Assembly: GCF_027789125.1 (NCBI RefSeq)
Contig: NZ_JAQFVF010000055.1
Location: 1 to 64,000 of the forward strand
Direction of reading: 5' to 3'
Source: Paenibacillus aestuarii
Lineage (GTDB): Bacteria > Bacillota > Bacilli > Paenibacillales > NBRC-103111
DNA length: 64,000 nucleotides
Translations under genes and position numbers: made by a program
The notes under the pieces: model-generated
Databases searched by the model: none
What the model saw: only the letters and a program-made list of their open reading frames with translations
What the model was told of the DNA's origin: nothing
Part shown: positions 42,399 to 50,955 of the stretch, piece by piece
Layout of the letters: each line of letters opens with the position of its first letter
Position numbering within the stretch: the stretch's first letter is position 1

Positions 42399-43640
42399 AT
42401 GATGGAACGGTTCGCAAGAGACCCACTGCCGCTTGAAAAACGATTGTCGCGCGAAGCCGCAAGCACGCTGTGGAATCACGGCATCTATCAATTCGGCAAT
42501 TCGCTGGCAGGCGTGTTTATTAGCCTGTATTTGTGGCGGCTGACCAATGATCTGTGGATCAATGGCGCTTTTCAGCTGATTATGCTGGCATCAGCGCCAA
42601 TTGCGACGATTTATATGGGTAAAGTTGCCAAAGTGAAAGACCGGTTGTACGCGTACCGTTCCGGCATTTATTTAACGGCATTATTTTATTTGCTAATCCT
42701 GATCGCCCAGGAACGAATGATTGACTATTATGTCGGGTTTGCACTGCTTAAAGGCATATCTACAGCCTTCTATTGGCTGGGCAACTTCACTATGATCTCG
42801 GATGTGACCGATAACGATAACCGGCACCGGTATTTGGGCATCAACGCGATGGTGACCCATGTGGCCAACTTATCGGGACCGGCCTTGGCCGGGCTGATCA
42901 TTGCCAGTTTTTCCGGGCTGCGCGGCTACATGCTCATTTTTGGCCTATCGTTCCTCATGTTCGTTCTTGGCTCGGTTCTTAGTTTACAGATTCGCAAAAG
43001 ACCGACGCATCATACGGCATATTACCTTAAATATACGAGTCTTATCTTGAAAAGGCGTCCTGACTTCACCAGATCCCTAGTGGGATGGTTCATCATTGGA
43101 TTGCCGCAGGGCATCATGGTGTACGTGCCGTCGATTCTTATTTACCATGTGCTGCCCCATGAGTCATGGGTCGGCTATTTGAATGCTTTTTTTCTCAGCT
43201 TGTCGATTTTATCGAGTTATATCTTGTCCGTTCGCGGCAATTCAGCTGCCACTGGCACGTATTTATCCTGGTCAGCCTGGGGCAGCTTGGCGGCGACAGT
43301 CATTTTGCTGTGGGGCGTCTCCTTGACGGGGGTCATCATTTTTATGTGCGTCACCTCCCTGTTGAAACCGCTACAAGCGAACACGTATACGGCGCATTAT
43401 TATCAGATGATCGGCAGTATGCCATTAGGCGAAAACTTTCGAATCGAATCGATCGTCATTCGCGAATCCGTCATTAATATCGGCCGTGCGGCCGGCGTGC
43501 TGCTGTTTATGCTGACAGCCGGGGAGATCGATAACGTGTGGCTGCCATGGATGCTGGTTGCCGTCATGCTAGCACAAGCTGTCATTCGCCCATTGATCGA
43601 GGGACGGGCAGGAACATTAGAGAGGGGAATATCAAGATGA
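42399..43640 (+). CDS. MFS transporter
   Basis: The 413-residue protein has about 12 hydrophobic helices in two halves separated by a charged loop (RKRPTHHTAYYLKYTS). The MFS loop is weak, so the family is assigned from helix layout. GRAAGVLLFMLTAGE lies near the end. It begins right after the previous stop and overlaps the GH105 start by 4 nt (ATGA), so it belongs to the operon. A role in sugar or product transport is inferred from context. Confidence 0.75.
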   Translation: MMERFARDPLPLEKRLSREAASTLWNHGIYQFGNSLAGVFISLYLWRLTNDLWINGAFQLIMLASAPIATIYMGKVAKVKDRLYAYRSGIYLTALFYLLILIAQERMIDYYVGFALLKGISTAFYWLGNFTMISDVTDNDNRHRYLGINAMVTHVANLSGPALAGLIIASFSGLRGYMLIFGLSFLMFVLGSVLSLQIRKRPTHHTAYYLKYTSLILKRRPDFTRSLVGWFIIGLPQGIMVYVPSILIYHVLPHESWVGYLNAFFLSLSILSSYILSVRGNSAATGTYLSWSAWGSLAATVILLWGVSLTGVIIFMCVTSLLKPLQANTYTAHYYQMIGSMPLGENFRIESIVIRESVINIGRAAGVLLFMLTAGEIDNVWLPWMLVAVMLAQAVIRPLIEGRAGTLERGISR

Positions 43641-44737
43641 ACAACCGCTTAGAACAATCGCCAATCCAGTGGGCCAGAGCTGCCTGCGATTCTGTAATGA
43701 GCACGTACACGCCTATGGAGCTGCCGCCGGCTGGGCGCTGGCATTATCATCAAGGCGTATTCCTGTGCGGCATGGAGATGCTGTGGAAAGCCGATCAGGA
43801 CGAGCGCTATGACGCCTATATCCAACAATACGTCGACAACCTGATCGATGAATATGGGAATCTTTATTTTGCCCGTGACGAGTTGGATGCGATTCAAGCC
43901 GGGCTTTTGCTGTTCCGCTTGGAGCAGCGCACGGGAGCGCGCAAGTACCGGATCGCTGCAGATAAGCTGCGGAGTCTATTGACAACGTTGAACCTGACAA
44001 GCGAAGGCGGCTTTTGGCATAAAGACAAATATCCGTACCAAATGTGGCTCGACGGGCTTTACATGGGCGGCGTCTTCTCCTTGAAGTACGCCAATGCGTA
44101 TGGGGAGTCCGGCCTGCGAGCGACCGTGCTGCATCAGGAGAAGCTCATGCGTAAGCATATGAAGGACGAGCAGACGGGGCTTCTCTATCATGCCTGGGAC
44201 GAGAGCCGGCGCATGCCATGGGCGAACCCGGAGACGGGTTGTTCGCCGGAGTTCTGGGGCCGCTCACTCGGCTGGTACGGCCTAGCTGTGGCGCAGTTCC
44301 TTGACGAGCTGCCTGCGGATGAGCCGGGGCGCGAAGCGCTAGTCGCCTCGCTGCGCGAGTTCGTGCAAGCCTTAGTCCGCTATCAGGATGCGGAGAGCGG
44401 CTTGTGGTACCAGGTGGTGGACAAAGGACACCTGTCGGATAACTGGCTCGAAACATCGTGCACGAGCCTGTTCGTCTATACCATCGCCAAGGCGATCAAG
44501 CATGGCGTTGTCGGCGCTGAATGCCTGGACGCTGCAGTCAAAGGCTATCAGGGCTTGATCCGCACGCTGGAGTTCGACGAGCAGGAGCTTGTGATTGTGC
44601 CGCTGATTTGTATCGGCACATCGGCGGGGGACTATGAGAACTACGTGACGCGCCCGACGAGCCAGAACGATCTGCATGGCGTGGGAGCTTTCGTCATGGC
44701 CTGTGTGGAGATGCAGTCGCTGCTGCAGGCAAATTAA
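43637..44737 (+). CDS. GH105-type unsaturated glucuronyl/rhamnogalacturonyl hydrolase
   Basis: The 366-residue cytosolic protein resembles YteR/YesR of B. subtilis, which remove the unsaturated uronic acid from oligosaccharides made by polysaccharide lyases. The six-hairpin pattern is visible, with the catalytic-region motif MWLDGLYMGGVF, ELDAIQAGLLLF, WGRSLGWYGLA and a late TSCTSLFVYTIAKAI. There is no signal peptide, so substrates must be imported first. This fits the ABC importer upstream. The start ATG 43637 overlaps the MFS stop. Confidence 0.85.
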   Translation: MNNRLEQSPIQWARAACDSVMSTYTPMELPPAGRWHYHQGVFLCGMEMLWKADQDERYDAYIQQYVDNLIDEYGNLYFARDELDAIQAGLLLFRLEQRTGARKYRIAADKLRSLLTTLNLTSEGGFWHKDKYPYQMWLDGLYMGGVFSLKYANAYGESGLRATVLHQEKLMRKHMKDEQTGLLYHAWDESRRMPWANPETGCSPEFWGRSLGWYGLAVAQFLDELPADEPGREALVASLREFVQALVRYQDAESGLWYQVVDKGHLSDNWLETSCTSLFVYTIAKAIKHGVVGAECLDAAVKGYQGLIRTLEFDEQELVIVPLICIGTSAGDYENYVTRPTSQNDLHGVGAFVMACVEMQSLLQAN

Positions 44738-44762
44738 GCTCAGATGCCCTTTAAAAGCTGAT

Positions 44763-45431
44763 TTACACGACAATCCTCCCATCGCGTATGCGAATGATTC
44801 TTTGCGCTTGGCTGGCGATGGCCGGATCGTGCGTAATGACGATGATGGTCCGTCCCAGGGCATGCAGCCTTTTGAGAAGCTCCATGATCTCCTGGCCTGT
44901 ACGAGTATCCAGCGCGCCCGTCGGTTCGTCCGCCAGCAGGATCGGCGGATCCCCGGCCAAGGCGCGGGCGATTGCGATGCGCTGCTGCTGCCCGCCCGAA
45001 AGCTCAGCCGGCCGGTGTGCCTTGCGGTCCAGCAGCTCAACGGATTCAAGCGCTTTGGTGACGAGGATGGCGCGCTCTTTTCTAGGGACGCCGCGGTACG
45101 TCAGGGGCAGCTCAACGTTCTCATAAGCGGATAGCCTCGGCAGCAGATTGAAGCTTTGGAACACAAATCCGATTTTGCGGTTGCGAATTTCGGCTAGCTG
45201 ATTATCCTTAAGCCGGGCAACCGCAGTGCCATCGAGATCGTATTGCCCCTGATCAGCGACATCGAGGCAGCCGATAATGTTCATTAAGGTGGACTTGCCG
45301 GAGCCGGAAGGCCCCATTATGGCCACAAATTCCCCCTGTTCGACATCAAACGAAACGTTGTCCAACGCATGAACCGGCTCATCGCCCATTCGGTAATATT
45401 TGCTGACGCCCTCACAATGAATGAGAGGCAT
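44763..45431 (-). CDS. MacB/LolD-type ABC transporter ATP-binding protein
   Basis: The 222-residue ATPase has Walker A GPSGSGKST, the Q-loop FVFQSFNLLPRLSAYENVELPL typical of the MacB/LolD/YtrE class, signature LSGGQQQR, Walker B ILLADEPTGALD and the H-loop His in ITHDP. No permease or membrane fusion gene lies beside it. ATG 45431 follows GGAGGTGA; the GTG at 45440 is part of that ribosome site. It converges on the GH105 gene with only 25 nt between the stops. Confidence 0.9.
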   Translation of the reverse strand: MPLIHCEGVSKYYRMGDEPVHALDNVSFDVEQGEFVAIMGPSGSGKSTLMNIIGCLDVADQGQYDLDGTAVARLKDNQLAEIRNRKIGFVFQSFNLLPRLSAYENVELPLTYRGVPRKERAILVTKALESVELLDRKAHRPAELSGGQQQRIAIARALAGDPPILLADEPTGALDTRTGQEIMELLKRLHALGRTIIVITHDPAIASQAQRIIRIRDGRIVV

Positions 45432-45514
45432 GCCGCTCACCTCCGATGGAATGCATCTATCCTAGTTTATGAGCAGCAGCACGTACTAATTTCAACAAAA
45501 CGAATCGAGCGCAC

Positions 45515-45562
45515 TAAAAAAAGCTTCCCCGCCATCGACCTCTCGGTTGAAGCGGGGAAGCT
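45515..45562 (-). terminator. Terminator of the dioxygenase gene
   Basis: An 11-bp stem AGCTTCCCCGC/GCGGGGAAGCT with a long loop; on the minus strand it is followed by TTTTTTT. Confidence 0.88.
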
Positions 45563-45581
45563 CTTCATTATACATGGCCGC

Positions 45582-46349
45582 TTAGAAAGACAGCGCCAAA
45601 TAGCTCAGTGAGCCGACTTCGTAGCTGCGATGAATGACCTTGGCTTGCCGCTGCGGGTCGCCGCTGCCCATCGCCAGATAGAGCGGCACAAAATGCTCAG
45701 GGCGCGGTACGGCCATCCGCGCATTAGGGGCTAAGGTGTCGTAGTGGAACAACGCCTCCAAGTTCGATTGCTCGATGCCTGCGATCAGCCAATCGTCGAA
45801 GGCGACGGCCCATGCATCCGGACTGACAGCGTTCCAATTGATCGCCCGCAGGTTATGAACCGTTGCACCGCTGCCGATGATAAGGATATCTTCCTGATCC
45901 AGTCCGCGGAGTGCCTCACCGATGCGATATTGCTCGGCTGGCGGAAGATATGGATGTACGGAAATCTGAATGACGGGGCATTCAGGCTGCGGGAACATCC
46001 GGGAGAGCGGAACCCAAGAACCGTGATCAAGCCCCCGTGTCGCGTCCAGATTAACGCGAATTCCTTTGGCCTTAAAACGCTCCGCTAATGTATGTGCGAG
46101 CTGTGTCGAGCCTTTAGCTGGATATTTGATCTGGTACAGCTCTTTTGGGAAGCCGCCGAAATCGTAGATTGTTTCATAGATATCGTCTGTCGAGGATATC
46201 GTGAGCACTTCCGTTTCCCAGTGTGCGGTAAAAATAACGATAGCTTTCGGAGCCAGCTTGCTGCCATAATCGAGAAGGAATTCCGTGCAGGGCGTATCTT
46301 GAATAGCCATTAACGGCGAGCCGTGTCCAACAAAAATAGGTGAAATCAT
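45582..46349 (-). CDS. Class III extradiol ring-cleavage dioxygenase, DODA type
   Basis: The 255-residue cytosolic protein matches the LigB/DODA (YgiD) pattern: PIFVGHGSPLMAI with the first metal His, FTAHWE with the second, RGLDHGSWVPL with the catalytic His, and IGSGATVHNLR. Such enzymes cleave catechol-type aromatics; the real substrate is unknown. It is divergent from an HxlR regulator, with a dyad over its predicted start site, so it probably answers quinone or catechol stress like other HxlR targets. Its terminator lies 20 nt past the stop. Confidence 0.85.
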   Translation of the reverse strand: MISPIFVGHGSPLMAIQDTPCTEFLLDYGSKLAPKAIVIFTAHWETEVLTISSTDDIYETIYDFGGFPKELYQIKYPAKGSTQLAHTLAERFKAKGIRVNLDATRGLDHGSWVPLSRMFPQPECPVIQISVHPYLPPAEQYRIGEALRGLDQEDILIIGSGATVHNLRAINWNAVSPDAWAVAFDDWLIAGIEQSNLEALFHYDTLAPNARMAVPRPEHFVPLYLAMGSGDPQRQAKVIHRSYEVGSLSYLALSF

Positions 46350-46390
46350 AGGTGATCACCATTCCCTTCGTTCGTTTACTTTTTATAAAC

Positions 46391-46438
46391 TAGTTACTTT
46401 ATGTAACTAAGTGTACAGGGTGAGTGTGGTTTCGTCAA
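46391..46438 (-). promoter_or_regulatory. Dioxygenase promoter with operator-like dyad
   Basis: On the minus strand TTGACG (46433-46438), 17 nt, TACACT (46410-46415). Right behind the -10 lies a perfect dyad TAGTTAC/GTAACTA with spacer TTTAT (46391-46409), covering the transcription start. This is a repressor position. Confidence 0.72.
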
Positions 46439-46462
46439 GTAAGCACCATACTTTTGGTAACC

Positions 46463-46491
46463 TTGTTTCTTGTCGAATGGTTCAGTATAAT
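46463..46491 (+). promoter_or_regulatory. Promoter of the HxlR gene
   Basis: TTGTTT (46463-46468), 17 nt, TATAAT (46486-46491), about 20 nt before the ribosome site. Confidence 0.7.
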
Positions 46492-46518
46492 AAAGAGACA
46501 TATTGAGGTGATGAAAAG

Positions 46519-46851
46519 ATGGAACAACCGCATCAGCAATCGCAAATGTGCCCCCGCTTTGAGAAGGCGGTAGAAATCCTGAGCAAACGCTGGACCTCGC
46601 TGATCGTTTTTCAATTGCTGTCGGGTCCGCAGCGATTCGTCCAGATTGATCACGCACTGCCTAATCTCAGCGGCAAAGTGCTGTCAGAGCGGCTGAAAGA
46701 GCTGGAGCAGGAAGGAATTGTGCGCAGAGTCGTATACCCGGAAAGCCCTGTGCGTATTGAGTACTCGCTGACTGACAAAGGCCGGGCGTTAGCGCCCATC
46801 TTCACAGAGATCGGCAAATGGTCCGCGGAGTGGCTGCCTATACCCGAATAA
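46519..46851 (+). CDS. HxlR-family transcriptional regulator
   Basis: The 110-residue winged-helix protein has the HxlR pattern: MCPRFEKAVEILSKRWTSLI, then LSGPQRFVQIDHALPNLSGKVLSERLKELEQEGIV. The single Cys11 before the first helix corresponds to the redox or quinone sensing Cys of YodB/CatR-type members. It probably represses the divergent dioxygenase gene through the dyad at 46391-46409. GAGGTGATG precedes ATG 46519. Confidence 0.88.
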   Translation: MEQPHQQSQMCPRFEKAVEILSKRWTSLIVFQLLSGPQRFVQIDHALPNLSGKVLSERLKELEQEGIVRRVVYPESPVRIEYSLTDKGRALAPIFTEIGKWSAEWLPIPE

Positions 46852-46855
46852 TACG

Positions 46856-46900
46856 GTTCATTCTTTTACGTGAAAGCGGAAAGAGTGGACTTTTTTATTT
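46856..46900 (+). terminator. Terminator of the HxlR gene
   Basis: GTTCATTCTTT pairs with AAAGAGTGGAC (two G-U pairs), followed by TTTTTTATTTT. Confidence 0.8.
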
Positions 46901-47078
46901 TAGGAAAGTTGTCGAAATATAGGTAGTGTTTGCTATACACATATTTCCTAAATCAACTTATAATTAGGTATTAACTACTAGTCGTGGAAATATAGCCCTA
47001 GAAAAGGGTAAACCAATGGGGCATCCATTCTATTATTCGGGGGGGACTTTTTTACGCACAGACAGGGGGAACGTACTA

Positions 47079-48410
47079 GTGAGTAAGTGTCCATTTTCAA
47101 AAATGTTAGGATTATTCGGGTTCACCGGAAAAAAATTACCAACTCATCATGATTTATTGAAAAAATCACAACATGTAAACATAACGATGAGTTTGAAAGA
47201 CCCTGAAATTATGATGCAGCTTAAAATGATTGAGCTTACAGATGAAGAAATTCGTATCGCCAAATATTTTCAACCGATCATTCGCGAGCACAGTGAGGAA
47301 ATCGTCGATAGCTTTTATAAATCCGTGCTGGAAGTAGAGAAGTTAAAACAGCTTATCCAGGAGCATAGTACGATCGAGCGGTTGAAAAAGACGCTTGAGC
47401 TTCATTTGATCGAGATCTTCAGCGGCCAGTTTGATGCCCAGTTCCTGGAGAAACGAACACAAGTAGCGATGATTCACTTCCGGATCGGCCTCGATCCCAA
47501 ATGGTACCTAAGTGCGTTCCAAAACCTGCTGAATGCATCGCTAGGCGTTGTATTAAGGCGTGTGGAGGATCGGGAAGAGAGTATGAGAATCAGCACAGTG
47601 GTCACGAAGTTGTTCAATTTTGAACAACAGCTTGTGTTGGATGCATACGAGAAGGAGACGCTGTATCAGCGTGAAATTGAATATCAGAAGAAAGAAAATC
47701 TCGTGAAACAGATCATCGGCACCAGCACGAATCTGGCTGAGTTGACTTTAGAGACAAGCTCTTCGGTCAAAGAGCTTATCGCTACTAGCAACGAAGTGAA
47801 CACCAAAGTACAGCGAAGCGCGGAAAAAACAAGAGACACTCAGCGAATTGCCGCGGAAGGCGAACTTCGCATTGCCAAACTGGAGAGCAGCATCGAATCG
47901 ATGGATACGAGCACATCCGAAATGTCCGATGTTGTGAGCAGGTTGAACGAATCCGCAACGCACATTCGCGAAGTGATTAACATCGTTAATGAAATTGCCG
48001 GACAAACGAATCTGCTGGCTTTGAACTCCGCGATTGAAGCCGCGCGTGCCGGCGAGCATGGCAGAGGCTTCGCTGTCGTTTCGAGCGAGGTCAGGAAGCT
48101 GTCGGATCAAACGAAACAATCCGTGGAACAAATTCAGAAACTGGTCGACCAGACGAGCAAATATTCTTCTGAAGTCGCCAGCGCCATTCTCTCTGTTCAA
48201 CAATTGGTGAAGAACGGTCTTGCCGAGTCTCAAGTAACACGAGAAGCCTTCACTGAAATTATGGATTCTATGAACATGAATATTGCAGAAGTAGGGCAAG
48301 TAGAGCAGGAAATTAAAGAACTGGTGTATGTCATTGAAGAGATCGGCCAAGCGACGCAAAAAGTGGCGGCATCTTCGGAAGCGTTGAATGATTCGGCCAA
48401 GTCCATATAA
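47079..48410 (+). CDS. hemAT: Globin-coupled aerotaxis transducer HemAT
   Basis: The 443-residue soluble chemoreceptor has an N-terminal sensor globin (about 40-205) aligned by eye with B. subtilis HemAT: FQPIIREHSEEIVDSFYKS, the heme-binding His133 in VAMIHFRIGLDPKWY, and LFNFEQQLVLDAYEKE. A methyl-accepting signalling domain follows, with the hairpin EIAGQTNLLALNSAIEAARA and GEHGRGFAVVSSEVRKLSDQ. It lacks membrane helices. It should bind oxygen and steer the chemotaxis kinase CheA. The start is GTG 47079, eight bases after AGGGGGA; an ATG at 47016 has no ribosome site. Confidence 0.93.
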   Translation: MSKCPFSKMLGLFGFTGKKLPTHHDLLKKSQHVNITMSLKDPEIMMQLKMIELTDEEIRIAKYFQPIIREHSEEIVDSFYKSVLEVEKLKQLIQEHSTIERLKKTLELHLIEIFSGQFDAQFLEKRTQVAMIHFRIGLDPKWYLSAFQNLLNASLGVVLRRVEDREESMRISTVVTKLFNFEQQLVLDAYEKETLYQREIEYQKKENLVKQIIGTSTNLAELTLETSSSVKELIATSNEVNTKVQRSAEKTRDTQRIAAEGELRIAKLESSIESMDTSTSEMSDVVSRLNESATHIREVINIVNEIAGQTNLLALNSAIEAARAGEHGRGFAVVSSEVRKLSDQTKQSVEQIQKLVDQTSKYSSEVASAILSVQQLVKNGLAESQVTREAFTEIMDSMNMNIAEVGQVEQEIKELVYVIEEIGQATQKVAASSEALNDSAKSI

Positions 48411-48417
48411 CGCAATG

Positions 48418-48444
48418 AAAGGCTGTCCGGGTGGACAGCCTTTT
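48418..48444. terminator. Terminator between converging hemAT and arsR-type gene
   Basis: The perfect stem AAGGCTGTCC/GGACAGCCTT with loop GGGT is followed by TTTT. It lies 3 nt from the stop of the minus-strand gene. Confidence 0.88.
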
Positions 48445-48446
48445 GG

Positions 48447-48821
48447 TTATGTTGGAGGATCCGAATCAGCCAGCTCCAGCTTCGTAAAGAAGGGGTCCCC
48501 CTCCTCGGATTCGACCAAACGTTTGAGTATGCTTAGCTTGTTTTCCCAATACCGCTCATAGTAGGCGAGCCAGCGTTTGAGTTCCATTAACGGCTCGGCA
48601 TCGAGCCGATATCGGGTCTCCCGGCCGACTTTCCTTTCTTTGACGAGCCCGGCATCGGCGAGAATGCGCAGGTGCTTGGAGACGGCGGTGCGGCTCATCG
48701 TGAAGTGCCCGCTGATCGTCGTCACTGCCATCTCTTCCTCGCCAAGCAGTCGCAGCACCTGACGGCGAGTCGGGTCGGCGATGGCCTGAAAGACGTCATG
48801 CTTTTGCGAGGAAGCAGCCAT
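48447..48821 (-). CDS. ArsR-family regulator
   Basis: The 124-residue winged-helix protein starts with VFQAIADPTRRQVLRLLGEEE and has the recognition region MAVTTISGHFTMSRTAVSKHLRILADAGLV. No metal-binding Cys is present, which places it with the SdpR-like members. It is the second gene of an operon whose first gene encodes an SRPBCC protein, with 1 nt between them. It probably represses its own operon through the two dyads at 49283-49327. Confidence 0.9.
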   Translation of the reverse strand: MAASSQKHDVFQAIADPTRRQVLRLLGEEEMAVTTISGHFTMSRTAVSKHLRILADAGLVKERKVGRETRYRLDAEPLMELKRWLAYYERYWENKLSILKRLVESEEGDPFFTKLELADSDPPT

Positions 48822-48822
48822 C

Positions 48823-49239
48823 TTAAGCCTCGATGATGGTCTGCAGCTTCTTCACGATGCCAACCCAACCGCCGGCCATTCTTTCGCGGACTTCGGCGTG
48901 AGATTGCCCGAATTCGGTAACTTTGTCGATATCCCAGCCGTCGTGGATGAGCGTGAACTCGGTTTTGCCATCCTGCTCGACCAGTTCAAATGTCAGCGAC
49001 CAGTCTTTGCCCCAAGCGAAGGCCAGACGGTTCGGCGGCGCGAGTTCGGTTACTTTGCAAGGCGATTGGCCGAAAGGACCGGCTTCCAAATGAAATTCAT
49101 AGCCAAGCTCAGGCTTGAAATTGTTAGGCATGAACCAAGCTGCGATGCCCTCTGAAGTGGCTACGGTGTTCCATACCTTTTGGATCGGAGCATTCAGTAC
49201 GACGGTTTGGCGGATAGCCTGAAGTGTTTGATTGGACAT
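48823..49239 (-). CDS. SRPBCC (AHSA1/START-like) domain protein
   Basis: The 138-residue cytosolic protein has the AHSA1/SRPBCC pattern: VVLNAPIQKVWNTVATSEGIAAWFMPN at the start, GPFGQSPCKVTEL in the middle and WDIDKVTEFGQSHAEVRERMAGGW near the end. Members bind hydrophobic ligands; pairs with ArsR-type regulators are very common. ATG 49239 follows GGAGGCAATGATC; an upstream reading to 49317 would overlap the promoter. Confidence 0.85.
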   Translation of the reverse strand: MSNQTLQAIRQTVVLNAPIQKVWNTVATSEGIAAWFMPNNFKPELGYEFHLEAGPFGQSPCKVTELAPPNRLAFAWGKDWSLTFELVEQDGKTEFTLIHDGWDIDKVTEFGQSHAEVRERMAGGWVGIVKKLQTIIEA

Positions 49240-49282
49240 GATCATTGCCTCCATATAAAAGTTAATTTTTGCGAACGGAAAT

Positions 49283-49336
49283 GAAACCAAAAGGTTTCGT
49301 AACTGAATTATACGCAACCATTTGGTTTCGTGTCAA
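49283..49336 (-). promoter_or_regulatory. Promoter and double operator of the SRPBCC-arsR operon
   Basis: On the minus strand TTGACA (49331-49336), 18 nt, TATAAT (49307-49312). A dyad AACCA/TGGTT (49316-49327) lies between the boxes and a perfect GAAACC-AAAA-GGTTTC (49283-49298) lies just after the start. Both share the GAAACCAAA half-site. Confidence 0.78.
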
Positions 49337-49340
49337 GCGC

Positions 49341-50051
49341 CTATTTGACGGAGAATACTTGCAGGCTTGGCAGCTCTAAGCAGTTTAATTGGCCGCCATA
49401 CACGGCGCCGCCGTCAATCCCGATAATCCGGTTGTCCCCGAAGTAGACTTCGAAGTTGGCCGGATCCTGATGCAGCGTATCTGTTGTAGTATGTCCGAAA
49501 ACAACGATTTTGTCGCCATTGTAGCCGTTATGGAACTCGCTGCGAATCCACATGAGGGTGTAGGGCTCCGTTTCGGCAATTGGTGTCGCGGGATGAACCC
49601 CGGCATGAACGAAGATGAATTGTTCCGTTTCGATGTAATGATCCAGGCTCGTGAGAAAAGCTAAATGCTGTTCCAGCGTAGCCGAGTGCAAACAAGGCTT
49701 TTGAAAAGTGGGCGCCTCCTCGTCAATCGCCCAGTCTGCCTCTGTAAACCCGTAGCTGCGCAAAGTCGCGTCGCCGCCGTTAATTTGCACCCACCGCTTC
49801 CAGGTTCGCTCATCGTTCGTCGTTAAAGATTTAATCATCATATCTTCATGATTGCCTTTAAGGACGAGGGCGCCGAGCTCGCGGAGCTGCATGACCTTTT
49901 CCACTACACGCTTAGGATCGGGCCCGCGGTCGACATAATCGCCTAAGAGAATGAGCTGGTCTTGCTCAGGCTGATAGTCGATATCCAGGAGCAAGCGCTC
50001 CAATTTGTCCAATTCGCCGTGGATATCGCTGATGACAAGTGTGCGTTTCAT
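49341..50051 (-). CDS. Metallophosphoesterase, PrpE/ApaH-like
   Basis: The 236-residue cytosolic protein has the PPP-family metal motifs in order: SDIHGE (about 7-12), GDYVDRG (about 38-44), GNHE (about 68-71), a late FVHAG and GHT. This matches bacterial serine/threonine phosphatases and symmetrical Ap4A hydrolases; sequence alone does not separate them. AAGGAGA precedes ATG 50051. TGC-TATACT (50086-50091, minus) is a likely extended -10 promoter. Confidence 0.85.
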   Translation of the reverse strand: MKRTLVISDIHGELDKLERLLLDIDYQPEQDQLILLGDYVDRGPDPKRVVEKVMQLRELGALVLKGNHEDMMIKSLTTNDERTWKRWVQINGGDATLRSYGFTEADWAIDEEAPTFQKPCLHSATLEQHLAFLTSLDHYIETEQFIFVHAGVHPATPIAETEPYTLMWIRSEFHNGYNGDKIVVFGHTTTDTLHQDPANFEVYFGDNRIIGIDGGAVYGGQLNCLELPSLQVFSVK

Positions 50052-50091
50052 TGTTTTCTCCTTGCAGTTCGACTTTTTTCTCATCAGTATA

Positions 50092-50113
50092 GCAAAAAAA
50101 GCCGCGCAGCGGC
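50092..50113 (-). terminator. Minus-strand terminator facing the repeat region
   Basis: On the minus strand GCCGC-TGC-GCGGC is followed by seven T. No minus-strand gene lies upstream of it; only the G-poor repeat region does. Confidence 0.6.
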
Positions 50114-50195
50114 GATGGGGAGGGGGTCTCACCTCTTCGCATTCATCATCAACCTTTAACCACTAAGCTCTACTACTCTAGCTATTTTTAATCAC

Positions 50196-50480
50196 CATCC
50201 GCCATCCATCTCCATCGTTTACCCTTCATCATTTTGCATCCGCCATCTGTCACCATCGTTCATCCTCTATCATTTTGCATCCGCCATCCGTCACCATCGT
50301 TCATCCTCTATCATTTTGCATCCGCCATCCGTCACCATCGTTCACCCTCCATCATTCTGCATCCGTTATCTGGCCCATCGTTCATCTCTGTCATTTTGCA
50401 TCCGCCATTTGTCACCATCGTTCACCCTCCATCATTTTGCATCCGCCATTTGTCACCGTCGTTTACCTCCCATCATCCCG
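50196..50480 (+). repeat. Seven tandem copies of a 41-bp repeat
   Basis: Units starting CATCCGCCAT and ending TCATTTTG begin at 50196, 50237, 50278, 50319, 50360 (39 bp), 50399 and 50440. Copies 2 and 3 are almost identical. Because 41 is not a multiple of 3 the unit is read in all three frames, so the short ORFs here are not real genes. The whole stretch 50114-51085 holds no convincing gene and is strikingly poor in G on the plus strand. Confidence 0.93.
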
Positions 50481-50955
50481 CATCCTCAGCCGCTTTAGTG
50501 CATGTTTCCTTCACCACATCAACGTCAATTTCACCGTAACTTGTCCACACGTTCATAACACTTTCCGTGCACATATCCATCTTTTGTAACTCGCTCGAAT
50601 AAGTCATCTTCATTTCGACCACCATCCATGCTTTCTCCCTTTTTTGCCACAGCTTCTTACCATCCTCATCTCGGCAACTCTTCATCCACCATCACTCAGT
50701 CTCCACATCCTCCAATTTCCTTCATCTCGCTGCTTCATCTACCATCATTCATCGGTCCAGTCCACACCCACCGTCACTCACTCGCCGCATCCTCCAATCA
50801 CCATCTCGACCCTCCATCTACCATCCATTCATCGCCCAACCCACATTCACGTCATCCCATCCCTCTCGGCGAGCCATCCGCCACGGCGAATCCTTTCTCC
50901 CTCTTTTTCCCCTTCAAAGCTCCTCGTACATGCCCAAAATCACTGCCCACCCCAC

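Noticed and set aside
44372..45049. 225-codon minus-strand frame joining the GH105 antisense and ABC region
   Set aside because: It overlaps both certain genes in other frames and carries no motif of its own.
50196..50480. CRISPR array
   Set aside because: Units are directly adjacent without unique spacers and there are no cas genes.
50234..50589. Proline/histidine-rich ORFs in three frames over the 41-bp repeats
   Set aside because: The repeat unit is not a multiple of three, the same peptide words appear in all frames, and there is no ribosome site.
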